Below, piece after piece: positions 12,600 through 33,999 of a DNA stretch of 64,000 bases. The DNA is taken from assembly GCF_041146795.1 (NCBI RefSeq), contig NC_135180.1, forward strand, positions 36,998,294-37,062,293, in the 5' to 3' direction. Origin of the DNA: Maylandia zebra (lineage: Eukaryota; Chordata; Actinopteri; Cichliformes; Cichlidae). A program made the position numbers and the translations under genes. The notes under the pieces are model-generated. The model was not told the DNA's origin, ran no database searches, and saw only the letters and a list, made by a program, of their open reading frames with translations. Each line of letters begins with the position of its first letter. Position 1 is the stretch's first letter.

Positions 12600-15500
12600 C
12601 CTTCATTTCCTGTGTTACCCCAAACTAAACAGGACGCTCACATCAGCCTTCAGCCTCACTGATACGAGCCTCACAGGTATTTAGCACGACGTGTTAAATG
12701 TTTTTCATCACAAACACATTCAGTAAAATGTGTTTATGTGTGAAAGCTCATTTCTGTGCTTATAACGAGCAGCTTTTTCCATTTCTTTAAACCACATCAA
12801 AGCTCCTGCTGTCCCTGCCCATCAGACCTGTGCTGCTTCTGCATTTTACTCCAAACTGCAAACATACATATTTGGATACCATGTGAAAGGATTTTCACAG
12901 TACCTTGTATGTTTTTAAGAGAATAAAATCTAAAATACTGTTACATACACTGGATACAGCTGTAGTGACACAGGCCTAGACTGGACAGCAACTCCCTGGT
13001 AATCTCCAGTAACCAGGGAAAAATGATGAGTGGTTGCAGGAGGTTGGTGGCTGTCTCAGTTACAAACAGGGTGCCACACCCAAAACTTCCTAGTGATCGT
13101 TTCACTTAGTGGCAGATTGCTGCGGCTATGCATTTGCAGTGTAGACGCAGATTTGTCCACGAACAACTTCAAAGTACAAGTTGTGCCTCACTGCCAAATC
13201 AACATGATTCAAGGGTGTCTGTTTCCAGTTTGTGCTGCAGTCACAGACTCGCTGCAGAGTGGCCTGTAGTCGGTGACTGTTTGCAGACAAGTCAGCGTCT
13301 TCCATACAAACTATGGGTGACTGTAGAAACCTGCAGTGCAAAGCTGTTCCAAAAAGGCTTTCGGTGCAGCAGCGTGCAGTAAAGCGTTTTACAAGGAGTT
13401 TTACTCAATGACAACAACCACCTGGTGCTTACTGGTGGGTCACTGACTGGTCTGCAGACCTGCATGAATTAAGCTTTAGCATTTGACATCACAGCAGTCT
13501 CCAGCAACCAGTCACATCCAGTTAGGATACTCATTTTCCCCTGATGACCGGTGGTTGTTAGGTGGTCACTAATCAATTTTTAGGAGCCAGACTGGCGTCA
13601 CTAAACTGGACCTCTCCACCATGTTTATGGTGCTGGTTCATTCTGGAGCATTTTAATAGAATTATCTGACACATCATTTGGTTTCCTGTGAGACACAAAT
13701 CATCCCAGACGTTTGTGTTTGCTTGAATCTTTTTTATGGTTTTATTTATATCTTATTATGTCGTATTTTTATTATTTTGTTTAGTTTCAATGCACAGCAC
13801 TTTGTGTCAGCTGTAGTTGTTTTAAAGTGCTTTATAATCAAAGGTGGACGGACGGTGGACTGTAGCTTAAATTCTCTGCAGGGTCTGTGTGGTCACAAAA
13901 AACAGGAACGCAAAAGAGCACAAGGATCCTTATACTGAAAACCCAGCTGGGTCTTTGCACTCAAAGCTTCCATCTCAACATTGAAAAACGAACATGTCAG
14001 AAGGCAAAATGCAAACACTGAAGCTTCAGATGCACAGGCCAGACCAGTGGGTGATACAGCAGCTGTGTTCATCTCTTTTACAGTGTGTGGTTTCAATCAG
14101 TGGTTTTCAAACTTCTTCTGATATTTTCCACTTTAGACATCCAAAGTTTTAGTGAAATAAACGCCAACACAATAACATAATTCTAAATAATCGATCTTTA
14201 TATTGATATCTATTTTTAATTTAGATTTGCTCAGTTCATTCCTGCTACTGGTGCCTGCCTGAAGGTGCCTGACCTGTGGCTTTAAAGCAAGATTAGAGGA
14301 CTTGTTAACTGCACTCTTATGCTTTGCTCAAATGATCCAGTCAAACAGTGCTGCTGGGCTGATCACAGGTGGCACAGTTTTGTGAAACAGCAAAGAATAA
14401 AAAGATGTCTGCTCACGCTCAGAGCTGAGTAACGGCGTTTGTGTTAAACACAAACAAAAACGTTGTTTTTTGAGTTTTTTGAATTGTCACTTAGCAGCAT
14501 CACTTTTCTTATAATGAGATCCAGGGTGTGAAATCTTGTGCAATATTTCATCCTCAGGGGCTTTTGTGAGGAAGTGCAATTGTGTCATTGTGGTGAAAAT
14601 ACTGTATGCTACGTGTCCACCTCTCCTCTTTCTTTGAACAAGGGAAGAAATCGTGCTTTGACCTAATACCTCAGCAAACCTTTTTTCTCTTTGCGCGTCA
14701 TCCTGCACTTGAGCTAAAATTCGAAGAAATTCTTCAAGAAGAGCTTGTCAGCTGCTAACATTCTGCCATCTGACTTTTCAGCGACCAAACATTCACTCAT
14801 GAATTCACCAAATATTTGTGGACCAACTTAGGTATTTATAGCTGTTGGGACTTTATTAAATGCTCCCTGTCAAGCTCACTGTGTGCAGCAGTGCTACTTG
14901 TTAGTTTTGTTTTTTCTTTTGAACGTCCTTTAGATGAAAACTGAAGATTGTCTGTAATTTTATCATGTTAACAAATCTAGGTTAATGTTGTGGAAGACAC
15001 ACCAGCAGGACACTCATGGGCTGCTTGTGGAAACGACCCCAGATTTTTTCTTATCTGTGGCCTCCGAGCTGCACAATCGGCCCCTGTAACCGCTGTTTGT
15101 TGCCGTTTAGTCACACTCTGATCACAAAGGATGTGGTCTGACATGAGACAGCTGATGGATGCTATGCCCTGCTCTGTGGCAAACACTGCTCTGCTTTCTG
15201 TCAGGACGCTTGTTCTTTTTTTTTAAATGACCTTTTTAGTTCTCTTAAACTGGGTTGTGAAATGCTTGGTTGTCGTGTGTGTGACGCTCTTTTTTTCGTC
15301 ACTGACTTAACTTCCCCGGCTACAGTGTATGAAGTTTTATACTAAAGGACCAACCTTTGGTTAGAAAGTCTAACACAGCAACACGCTAAGGACTGAATGA
15401 CCAGACAGTTAACGCCAAGGATCACTGGACATGTTGCTTTTTATGAAAGAAACCATCACTCTGGATTTGTATGAAATCATGTGGCCAAGTGACCAAATCC

Positions 15501-16370
15501 AAGATCTGTCTTAATTAGGCCCCTTGATCAATTTAGGTAAATAAAACCAAACACTGATTTCTCAATTAAATTGGAGAAACAAGAAACCCTTTGGTACACT
15601 TGGTCAACAAAAAAGAAAAACTGATTTTGTTTCTTTTGATCCAGTTCTACTACGGGGCTGATTTTCTGCAGGGCACGGACAAACCTGACCCGTCATAGAC
15701 ACTTCACAGCTGTTTGCCTTTCTAAACGTCTTTGTGTTCACTCGAAGATCATTTGTGCTGTAAATGTAGGAGACGTACGTGGCTGCTGTCCTGTGGATTG
15801 TTTTCGATCACACTACTTTTCTCTCTGTGATATTTAGGTTAGGTATTTAGGTTTGATTGAAAAAAGAAGAAAGAAATCTGACCAACAAAAACCGAGTTTT
15901 ATTTAAATTCTTTAAATTTAAATGTCACATAACTGTTGAGTTATCATTTTCACATATTTCCAAATATTTAGGAAATATGTGAAAAACTAAATTCAGACAT
16001 TTTGTTTGACTAAATGTTGTAATTGCTTTTTATTATTTGCATCAAATCGTATGCAAGAAGCTGTGTGGCTCGTGTTACAGTAACGACAGTAGGATGAGTT
16101 TCACGTGTGGACGATGCCATCTAATTAAACAAGTTACTACTGAGACCTGCGGGTGGACAAGAAGATTTAATAATAGAGTAGTTAGTGTTTGTTCAACACA
16201 GCACTGAATATGAACCAACATTTATATTTATAAGCATCTGAAATGAATTAAAAGATAGAAATCTTTGCTTGGCAACAGGCGCTTAAACCCACAGACTGTA
16301 CATAAAACATTAACATAGCCATAATGCAACATCACACACTGATTATTCAGGTCCTGCTGTGAAGCCTTGA
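12600..16370. other. Intergenic, no gene supported
   Basis: Only short incoherent frames occur. 12950-13600 has related phrases in inverted arrangement (CCAGTAACCAGGG at about 13007, and CCAGCAACCAG near 13500 with ACCGGTGGTTGTTAGG near 13548), suggesting an unclassified repeat. 16682-16700 is a poly-T run. Nothing else can be named. Confidence 0.5.
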
Positions 16371-16378
16371 GCTGAACA

Positions 16379-16384
16379 TTTATT
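16379..16384 (-). terminator. Candidate polyadenylation signal of kctd14
   Basis: AATAAA on the minus strand about 490 bp downstream of the kctd14 stop codon. Other A/T-rich hexamers exist nearby, so the actual cleavage site is uncertain. Confidence 0.35.
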
Positions 16385-16871
16385 GTTTAAATAAAAATAT
16401 CAAGTTTGAAAAGGAAAAAACGGTGAGGCGTAGCTCTGACTGACAAACACAGACAGGCAGATGAAAATCACAAGGCTGCCCCAGCCTGAAGTCCTTCTGG
16501 ACACTAACAGAGACAATGATTAAAACATATCATCATGTCCTAGTAAACAAGACTGAAAGCTAGAGAGTAAGACCCCAAACTCATCACTAAAGTGTCCCCT
16601 GAGGGCAGCTGGACTTCTGAAACCTGAGAAGTCGCCCCCTGCTGGCTACTAGGAAAGATGCACTTCACTCATCACAAGCAGAAGCTACAAGCCCTCTTTT
16701 TTTTTTTTTTCCATCTTTCAGGAAGTCAGTACCTTTGAAATTAATGATAGACCGATGCTTTACTGAGCCTTTGTTTTAGTGTGGCTCTATAACAAAAACA
16801 TAACAAAGTGCAGTCTGTAATTTTTTTAAAGAAAGAGTATGCACGGTTTCAAGTTTTGTTCAGCCGTCTCA

Positions 16872-19800
16872 TCACCACCAGGTGAATGTGAGTTGATAAA
16901 AGTAGTCATAGCTCCTGGACAGGAAGCTCTTCTCCACGGCGTGAGGCTGGATGCTCACCCTGTAGCCCTGGTTCTCGATGTCCATCTTTACACAGTCCAG
17001 CAGATCTTTGACCAACGGGGCGGCCTTCCACGGCCCGAACGTCACCACCGACTCCTTAGCCGCCTCCAAGCTGTTAATGGCATTATCATAGAAGCCCAAA
17101 TCCTCCTCCGTCCTCAGCACGCAGATGATGATGTAGGAGTGGCGTGCGGCGATGGCCTCGGCCCTGGCGATACGAATCAGAACCTGGAGGAAAAATTCTA
17201 AATGATCATTCAAAAAGTGGAAATGTGAAGTTGCATGAATTCCAAAGTAGGAGTGTAAACTACAAACAGTCGTGGATTATTGGTGTGAGTGCAGCTCACC
17301 TCGATGTTTTCCTTGTAGTGTGGGACTCGGGAGAGGAACTGCTGCCTTCCCACCAGCTCTCCAAACAGCCGAGGAGTCTCCTCCAAGAGTTTGATCAGCG
17401 GTTTGATGTTGTAGTGGATCGCCTCCTTATGAACCTGCAGAAACACGAGTTGCAAACTTAAAATTCATTTTGGCAGCAGGGCACACCCCCTGTTTTTTAA
17501 ACTGGTTTTATATTCATATCTTAAATACTTTAAAACGATTAAGAACTTCTTCGATGTAAACTTATGGCGGATGTTCATATTAAACATGGCCAAACAGTGT
17601 GAGGACAGTCCTAATAATCTTCCCTGTCTAACAGGTTTGCAGGCGCAACCAATCAGAAGAAAGCTTAATTAAAAGGAGGAGGAGTTAAAACAGTTTGTGC
17701 CAGTGGCGCCAAAGCCCAGTAAATACAAAAAAGGATTATTTTGAATTGTGAATCATCCAAAGCCAGTCTAGTAGAATCAGAAAGTAAAAATATGGAGCTT
17801 TATACGAGCAGAGCTACATCGTGATAAGTCGGACCTCCTGGATGTTCTCCTTGGGCAGCTGTTCTGATCTCAGGAACTCCAGGATGGCTCCAAAGTGTGA
17901 CCCATCGCGGTCAATGAAGTAGCGTCCCTGTGTGTCAGTACGCAGTTTGGGCGGTCCGCTGAAGATCTCCGCCAGCTTGGAGTCGGAGTGCTTCCTGAGC
18001 GTGCTCAGAGTGGTGGTGTACAGGTGACCCCCGACATTTAACTGCACAACATGAAAGTTCTGAGGAAAAAGACGATATTTAGGTTTCTGCAGAGTGCACC
18101 AAATGACTGCAGGAACAGTTACAGTATTTAAACACTGGGCTTATGTGCAGCCTCATGCTCAAATACAGACGATTATAAATCAAAAGTTTAAGCAGCTTTT
18201 ATCTTATTATTGTGAGTCAAAGTCATACATAACCAATAATAGATCAATTTAGTTTGCAAAATCTGCAACACAACTAATTAGTCTTAAAATTAATCATATT
18301 TATTAGAAGTGTTTGCATTTGAAGGAGGGTTCTAAGACATCTCCTGTGGATGATCCATATTCATCTTGTAGTTTTCCCTCCCCTTGTCTCGATGGAGCGT
18401 GCTCATTTTACTTTACATACAGTTTGAATGTTGATCATTCCTGACAACAAGGATTTTCACTTGAGTTTAAAGAGTATTTTCTGCACATAGAGAAAGCTAA
18501 ATAAATACCTGAATGCACAGACTGTGTGTAGCTCTGCAAGGCTGTCAGGCAGCATGAATCACCCACTTAATGATTTGCACAGGTAGATAAGACTGCATTC
18601 CTTCATGGTCTGTCAACACTGAAGCAGCCTGTCAGGGCGGCCTCACAGGACTAACATTAAAATTATGGATAACGCCTTTCACATGTTTATTTGTTTATTA
18701 TATATTCATTTAAAAAATATAAAATTAATGAAAACAGTGTAGATTTGAAATATATTGTAGTTTTTACCTGATGCCACTAAATTCAGAGGAAGGATTCACA
18801 TATAAAAATTTCAGATTTCAACAGATTTTACAAAGATTATACAAAAAAAACCAAAAACCAAAAAAAAAAACAATCACCATGTACAAAAACATTGTCTCTT
18901 AACATTTTGCTGTTGTTTGTTTTCTTTAAATTATTTTAATTGTGCCACATAATATGCTTAAAAGTCCCATGTTACTATGGTTCATGAGCGCGGACATTTA
19001 GCCTGCATGTAAGCTCTTTGAGTACAAATAAACACCTATTTTATTATCACATGATCATAAAAGACAGGAAAATGCAGAAAATAGATGCATGGACATGCAG
19101 ACATGTTAGATCAGCCCTACAGGCTCACCGCTGTGAGCCGGGACATACCCACAGTGTAAACAGCTTCAGCTGTAAAATGCTGCTTACCCAGCGATGCGTC
19201 ACTTTTTACTCTCTTACCTGTGATACTTACACTACATTTCTCTGATACTGTACTCTAATTTGAGAAAAACTGGAAGGAAACATGCGCACCACACTTTAAA
19301 TATTATAAAGAAGCGTTAAAACCAAACCAATGCACAGAGACAACATTTCATGGTCTTAAGCATCTAAATTAAAAATATTCTCTGGAAATATTCTCATTCC
19401 TGACTGCAGTATTCACAAACATTGCCTCTATAATTGGATGATTAGTGGCTGTTTTATGACCGAGCTGTGGCTGTAACAGTGCACTGCTTTGTATCAGCGC
19501 CTCATTTGCCCGTAAAGGAACCGACCGTAGCTGCCAATGAATGACAGCGTTTTCCTTGTTCCTCAAGTAAAGTACTACATATACTGCTAAACTGAAAGTA
19601 CAGCAATACTTCAGTAAGTCGGTGAAATCCCACCGCTCACTGCGTCGGCTCCACCTTTACATGCACAGAGAAGTTAAACGGTGTTCCCATTAATCCTAAA
19701 ACGGCAGGAAAGGTTTTGGGAACATTTCAGACGAAACTTCCTCGAAGTTGGAAGTTTGATTCCTGTGAACCAGAGCGCCCTTTAACGCGTCTCTGGAAAA

Positions 19801-20039
19801 CTGTTAGAGATTAAAATGCCGTGAAACAGCAGCACAGCAAACATCTGCCCTGTTTCACTTTGGAAAAAGTTATAATTTGTTGTCTGGCTACACCTGCATC
19901 CACCTGTTCAGCCCCCGAGCAGGTGGAGGATTTCCTTCAGCTCCACCAAACTTCCAAACGATCGCACCGAGGGCTGCAGTCTTACCGGAGCCGCGGACGA
20001 AGGCGGTTTTTCTGTTGATTTGTAGTCCGGCAGACTCAT
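16872..20039 (-). CDS. kctd14: BTB/POZ (T1-type) domain protein KCTD14, 4 exons, 241 aa
   Basis: Exons 20039-19986 (MSLPDYKSTEKPPSSAAP), 18059-17835, 17434-17300 and 17183-16872; total 726 bp, 242 codons with stop. Exon 2 encodes the BTB/T1 domain (QLNVGGHLYTTTLSTLRK, GRYFIDRDGSHF), a fold used by KCTD proteins to oligomerise and often to contact Cullin-3. Exons 3 and 4 give the C-terminal part, which ends in the FTWW tail shared by KCTD14 and similar to the ITWW of KCTD7. KCTD14 is preferred over KCTD7 because INTS4 and KCTD14 are adjacent on human chromosome 11 and because the spacing in the C-terminal half is similar. The donor after exon 2 is a weak GTCCGA, yet the phase and protein alignment require it. 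A GC-rich region surrounds the start codon. Confidence 0.88.
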
Positions 20040-20059
20040 CGTGTCTTCAGCGGTGGTCC

Positions 20060-21120
20060 GGGTGGGAGCTGGGAGTTCACCTGTTACATTTTTCTACAGG
20101 TAGCAACCAGGGGGCGTGGCCTAACCCGGACCTTCTTTAGTGCCGAGAAGATGGATCACTCGGCTGCAACACGATTCCCTTTCTTATCAAACTTTTTAAT
20201 TTACCCTGAAACGGGGAAAGCGCGCATGCGCAGACTGATAACCGTTTATTTATACTCGTATATTTCTAAAATATATTTATTCAGTGTAAAGTTGTATGGA
20301 TGGTGTGATATATTCACATTTACTGTAGGCTGCCACACTTACGTCACACGTGACGTTTGTTGCACCCGAAAATGGAGCAGTGACACATCTTTCCTTCTGA
20401 CGTCACCCTAAAGGGGCATTTCACTCAGCTTACTCACTTTTCTCGTTAAACACTCCGTGAAGCTGTGAACATCAGTCTTGTACTCATTGGTTTCCACACT
20501 GACGCAGTTCTCTTTTCAATCAGTCATTGACACACAAAACAAAAGTCCTGATTTATTTACTTTCAAGGTGAGTATCAATTTCACCTTAATTCATATTTCT
20601 TACCTGGTGGTTCGTGTCCCACCAGCGGGGCCAGCACCACAGTTTGACAACCAGCTGTGCATTAAATGCAAAACTTAAAGCTGAAACGCATTTTAAAACC
20701 AACAATCTGCATGTACAATGTCCAAATTTTGAAGCTTACTTTACGTGTAAATTCCATCTTCCACCCACCAGGGGGCGCCATAGCAACTTTTAGATTTTCA
20801 CTATTTTGAATAGAATATTAGATTTCACATCCTGTGTCCTCCACGGGGACATTACTTTGACTTTTCTCTACCATATACTTTCTTTATGCCCAACACTGGT
20901 TTCATACTTCAGCAGTGACTCTGCATTCTGCTGTGAAATAAACCTGCTGCTCCCACACACCAGGAAAAAAACATTACATTGTGTTTAAGAGGTCGGCTCA
21001 TAATCTTCTGAGCACTTTGGCATGTTTTGAAGATGAGCTGGTTGGGAAAATTGTAAACTTTTCCCTCAGTTTTCCCACTCCACATGAAACCTACAGGCAG
21101 TTAAATAAATCCACTCATTG
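20060..21120. other. Intergenic between kctd14 (5' end) and rps3 (3' end), no gene supported
   Basis: kctd14 points leftwards from 20039 and rps3 ends at about 21123, so this is the kctd14 upstream region. It contains two GGGGGCG-type boxes (about 20110 and 20770) and several CpG-rich patches, but no recognisable coding sequence. Short plus-strand frames match nothing known. Confidence 0.5.
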
Positions 21121-21122
21121 TT

Positions 21123-21204
21123 TTAAGTGTATTTTCCAAATTTTATTGTTTTTGTACACAAAAATCAAAGGGCCTTGCTTCCATCTGGTGCGACGACTGA
21201 AAAC
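21123..21204 (-). other. rps3: rps3 terminal non-coding exon with polyadenylation signal
   Basis: A pyrimidine-rich acceptor ending TTTGCAG precedes 21204. The exon contains AATAAA (minus strand, 21142-21147), so cleavage is expected near 21123-21130. The last coding exon stops at TAA (21846) and is followed four bases later by a GTAAG donor at 21841, so the 3' UTR is split by an intron (21205-21841) that hosts a SNORD15 copy. The junction is too close to the stop to be expected to trigger nonsense-mediated decay. Confidence 0.75.
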
Positions 21205-21360
21205 CTGCAAAGAGAAAAAAAAAGAGAATTAAACCCAGTTTCAGAAATCAGTAAACTGAATCCTGAGCTCAAATTGTTGACCTCAGTTTCTCTGAGTTCC
21301 TAAAAGACTGTTTTTGGTGTCCTGTAAAAGTGTCACGGTTCGTGTTTGTGAGCTGAAACC

Positions 21361-21510
21361 CTTCTCAGACAAATGCCTCGATGTCTTCAACTGAAAAGAA
21401 CCCCCTGCTCTGAGGAACCGGAGCAGAACCACAGAACGTGATTCTGAACCAGCGACCAGCAGAACCAGAATGAGTCCTGTTCCGACTCGTCATCGTATCA
21501 TCACCGAAGG
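21361..21510 (-). ncRNA. snord15: Box C/D snoRNA U15 (SNORD15), copy 1, in the 3'-UTR intron of rps3
   Basis: 150 nt on the rps3 strand. Terminal stem CCTTC ... GAAGG, box C GTGATGA near the 5' end followed by ACGATGACGAGTC, a conserved ACGTTCTGTGG block in the middle, and GAGGCATTTGTCTGAGAAGG at the 3' end with box D CTGA. These blocks are shared with vertebrate U15, which is encoded in introns of the RPS3 gene; its D-box guide directs 2'-O-methylation of 28S rRNA. This copy lies between the stop-codon exon and the final non-coding exon. Confidence 0.92.
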
Positions 21511-21845
21511 GAGCCGTGTGAGACCGTCCAACACCACAGTCTGTGTTAAATCACTGGATCCAGATTATTTTGCGATATATTATCAGGACAGCAACAGTGT
21601 CACCCGAACGTACCCGAATGGCTAAAATGTCATAATTTAAACCTGTTGAAGCTCCACTGTAGCAAACAGAACATATCTACTTATCAGAATTCACAGGAAC
21701 CTCCAATTTTACTGCAGAAGAACTAAAAGACTAATTTATTTTTTGTGTTTTCTCTCTTAGGTTAGCAGCAGGACAGGATCTATCATTAGTATACAGCCTT
21801 GTGAAGGCCCTGCAGCAGTCAAATAAAACCCTGTCTCTTACCCTC

Positions 21846-31330
<9,485 letters not shown>

Positions 31331-31360
<30 letters not shown>

Positions 31361-31418
31361 CTTCCAATGGGCCGTAGACAGGAAAGGACCCGCACAGGAT
31401 GCGGAAATGGATTTATAG
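31331..31418 (-). promoter_or_regulatory. rps3: rps3 core promoter and 5'-TOP start
   Basis: Upstream of ATG 31360 the transcript strand shows a pyrimidine tract CCTTTCCTG at about 31387-31379, the usual 5'-TOP start of vertebrate ribosomal protein mRNAs. About 28 bases further upstream lies a TATA-like CTATAAAT (31411-31418), then a CTTCCGGTGACGG box (31430-31442) that fits an ETS-type site. The 5' UTR would be only about 27 nt. Confidence 0.75.
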
Positions 31419-31658
31419 CTAAAAGCTGACTTCCGGTGACGGTCCGTCCCTGGCATGCTCGGGGAAATGTAGTTCTTTGAGCAGATGCGATGAGCATGAG
31501 TTTGTGTGTTTCTTATGTTTATTACCAAAGGAATTTACACGGCGATATAAATCGGGTCGACGGCACTGGTGGAACACTTATAAAGGCCGACAGCGAGGCC
31601 AGCGAGGGCGGCCACGTGAGCTTAAAATACCAATTATTTGTATGTTTTTGTTTCCTAC

Positions 31659-33828
31659 CACCACGCTGTCTTCGGGGAACCTCCTCTTGACCTCAGCGAT
31701 CAGCTGTCTGATCCGACTACCCTTGTCTCCAAGAACAGTCTTCATCCTAAAGATGGTGAGACGGTTAGGCTTAAACTACATGGTTATAAAAAAAAAAGAC
31801 AAAATATTTTTAATCTTTCCACACACAGACACAAAGCTGAGACGACATAGAGCTACACAGTTGAAGTTTCTCTTAAACTAACATTGGCATCAAAGGGAAA
31901 TGATCAGGACTGATTTCTATGATGCCCTTTAATGTATGCTCTCTTTTGTCAAGCTTAAAATATGTTTGTCTTTAAAAATGGCCAAAAATAACAAATGCAC
32001 AGACCACTGTTAACACACACTCTGTGTCTTACAAATGGACCAACAGTGTTTACATGCGTACTCGCCCTGCCAAAGTAATGGCATATCCACTTTACAGCAG
32101 AGACTCATTGTAAGCTTCCATACTTGTTTAGTTTCTAAACACTCAATCCGATCTTCTGGAGATGTAACAACTTCTTTAATTCTGAGTTGTTACTTTTTGG
32201 CAACCTAGCCGACTGCTCACCTTCTGGCCAGGATGATGATCTCAGTCCCGATTAAAGTCACACGCACCTCCACACCGGCATGACCATCCTTAGAAAGCTC
32301 ATGAGTCAGGAACTCTTTTAGCTCAGCCCCTTTAATACCGTCTGCGACGAACTGCAGAGAGAGCAGGTCAGCTTTATGTTTATGTCACACGCTCAAACAT
32401 CCAGCACCAAGCAGACTTTCTGCAAGCATCTACAGGCTGCACTGACTCAGACACCAACTGCCAATGCGTCCTCCAAGTGCTGCAACAAGTACTACACACT
32501 GATAAATCTGCTGTGGCCCTGAAACCACACAGATTATAAAATACATCCATCCATCCATTCGCTACCGCTTATCCTTTTCAGGGGCGCAGGGGGCGCTGGA
32601 GCCTATCCCAGCTGTCATAGGGCGAGAGGCGGGGTACACCCTGGACAGGTCGCCAGTCTGTCGCAGGGCTAACACACAAGGACAGACAACCATTCATACT
32701 CACATTCACTCGCACATTCACACCTAGTGGCAATTTAGATTATCCAATTAACCTATCCCCACAAACTGCATGTCTTTGGACAGTGGGAGGAAGCCGGAGT
32801 ACCCAGAGGGAACCCACGCAAACACGGGGAGAACATGCAAACTCCACACAGAAAGACCCCGGCCTGATGGTGGAATTGAACTCAGGACCTTCTTGCTGTG
32901 CGGCAACAGTGCTAACCACCGTGCCACCATGCTGCCCATGCTTTACCATTATAAAATACAGCTACAGAAAATTAATGAATGAGTTTGACACTTTTAGCGG
33001 GCTAACTCACTGCTCACGCTTATTTAAAACATGTAAAGGATAATTCAAAGTTCTTAACTGGCTGAGATACACTGCATTCAAACCACAGCAGGATTCACTT
33101 CTACAGAGAGCACAGTCACATTCAGAGTGAGTGCTGAAGACAAAACGAGCAGAATCTCATCGCTCTGCAGTTTTTAAACAGGCTGTATTTGTATCATCCG
33201 CTTACTTCAGCTTGCCTGGCTTCAGTGCTTAAACGCAGGCTGTTTGATGCCACGTCTTACTGTGAAATTCCTCCCAGCTCAAAATTATTATTCCCTTGAA
33301 CCATTCACTGAAATGAACCCCGTGCTGACTCCACGTTTAACCCGAACAGTTCTAACTGTACATACGTCTCATTAACCACATTTCTCAGTGAATTAGTAGC
33401 ATTAAGGAGGCAGTTTGTGTCTCTGGTTCTTTATTAATATGGCTGTGAAGCTAACGCCTCCGAAAACCTGCATTAGGACAAAAACAGACTTTTAAAAAAA
33501 GTTCAGCCACATCTTTTCACATGTTAGAAAATAAACCGGGCATTAAAGTCGAGTTTAAGCCCAAGACTTCGACTGGTCTGTAACTGTGCCCGGCCTCGGT
33601 GCTCAGAGCCATGTTAGCTAGCCAAACGAGGAGGTCGCAGCGCAGACAGCATCTGGATTCATCCGCTCAGGATTCAACCCGGGCAGCACATCTGATACCG
33701 GGACAACCACAAAATGTTCATACCTCATCCACCGTGCAGAATTTTAAAAGAAATTACGACATGTTTGTGAGTACAACAAAGATAAAACGGGGGCTAACCT
33801 TCGTCTTTATGGAGATTTGCACCGCCAT
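31659..33828 (-). pseudogene. Divergent rps3 partial duplicate: exons 1, 2 and 3 with promoter
   Basis: Exon 1' 33828-33799 (MAVQISIKTK), exon 2' 32351-32221 (131 bp, same length as in rps3) and exon 3' 31746-31659 (88 bp, an in-frame 6-bp deletion). All three keep GT/AG sites and phase and contain no stop. The KH GxxG loop is retained as GDKG. About 12 of 43 residues in exon 2' and about 10 of 29 in exon 3' differ from rps3, remarkable for so conserved a protein. No exons 4-6 follow, because the next sequence downstream is the rps3 promoter itself. Upstream of exon 1' the TATA-like box and TOP tract (33849-33855) are preserved. It could be a pseudogene, a short expressed RNA, or an alternative 5' cassette for rps3. 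Confidence 0.85.
32546..32947. mobile_element. CATCC-type fish retroposon with 13-bp target duplication
   Basis: The insert starts with (CATC)n then ATTCGCTACCGCTTATCC and contains TGTCTTTGGACAGTGGGAGG and GGAGAACATGCAAACTCCAC, a very common dispersed repeat of fish. It is flanked by ATTATAAAATACA at 32533-32545 and 32948-32960. The homologous position in rps3 intron 1 (about 27247-27260) is uninterrupted, which proves insertion after the duplication. Confidence 0.88.
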
Positions 33829-33999
33829 CTTCCAATGGGCCGTAGACAGGAAAGGACCCGGGGAATATGCGGAAATTCATTTATAGCGAAAGGCTGGCTT
33901 CGGTGACGTCAGATCCCTGGCATGCTTACGGAAATGTAGTTCTTTGAGCAGATGCGATGGGCATGAATTTGCACATTTATTACCAAAGCAATTTCCCAC

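Noticed and set aside
13678-13938. 86-codon plus-strand frame in the intergenic region
   Set aside because: No domain, no splice context, hydrophobic low-complexity composition from AT-rich DNA.
16839-17201. 120-codon plus-strand frame
   Set aside because: Antisense shadow of the last kctd14 exon.
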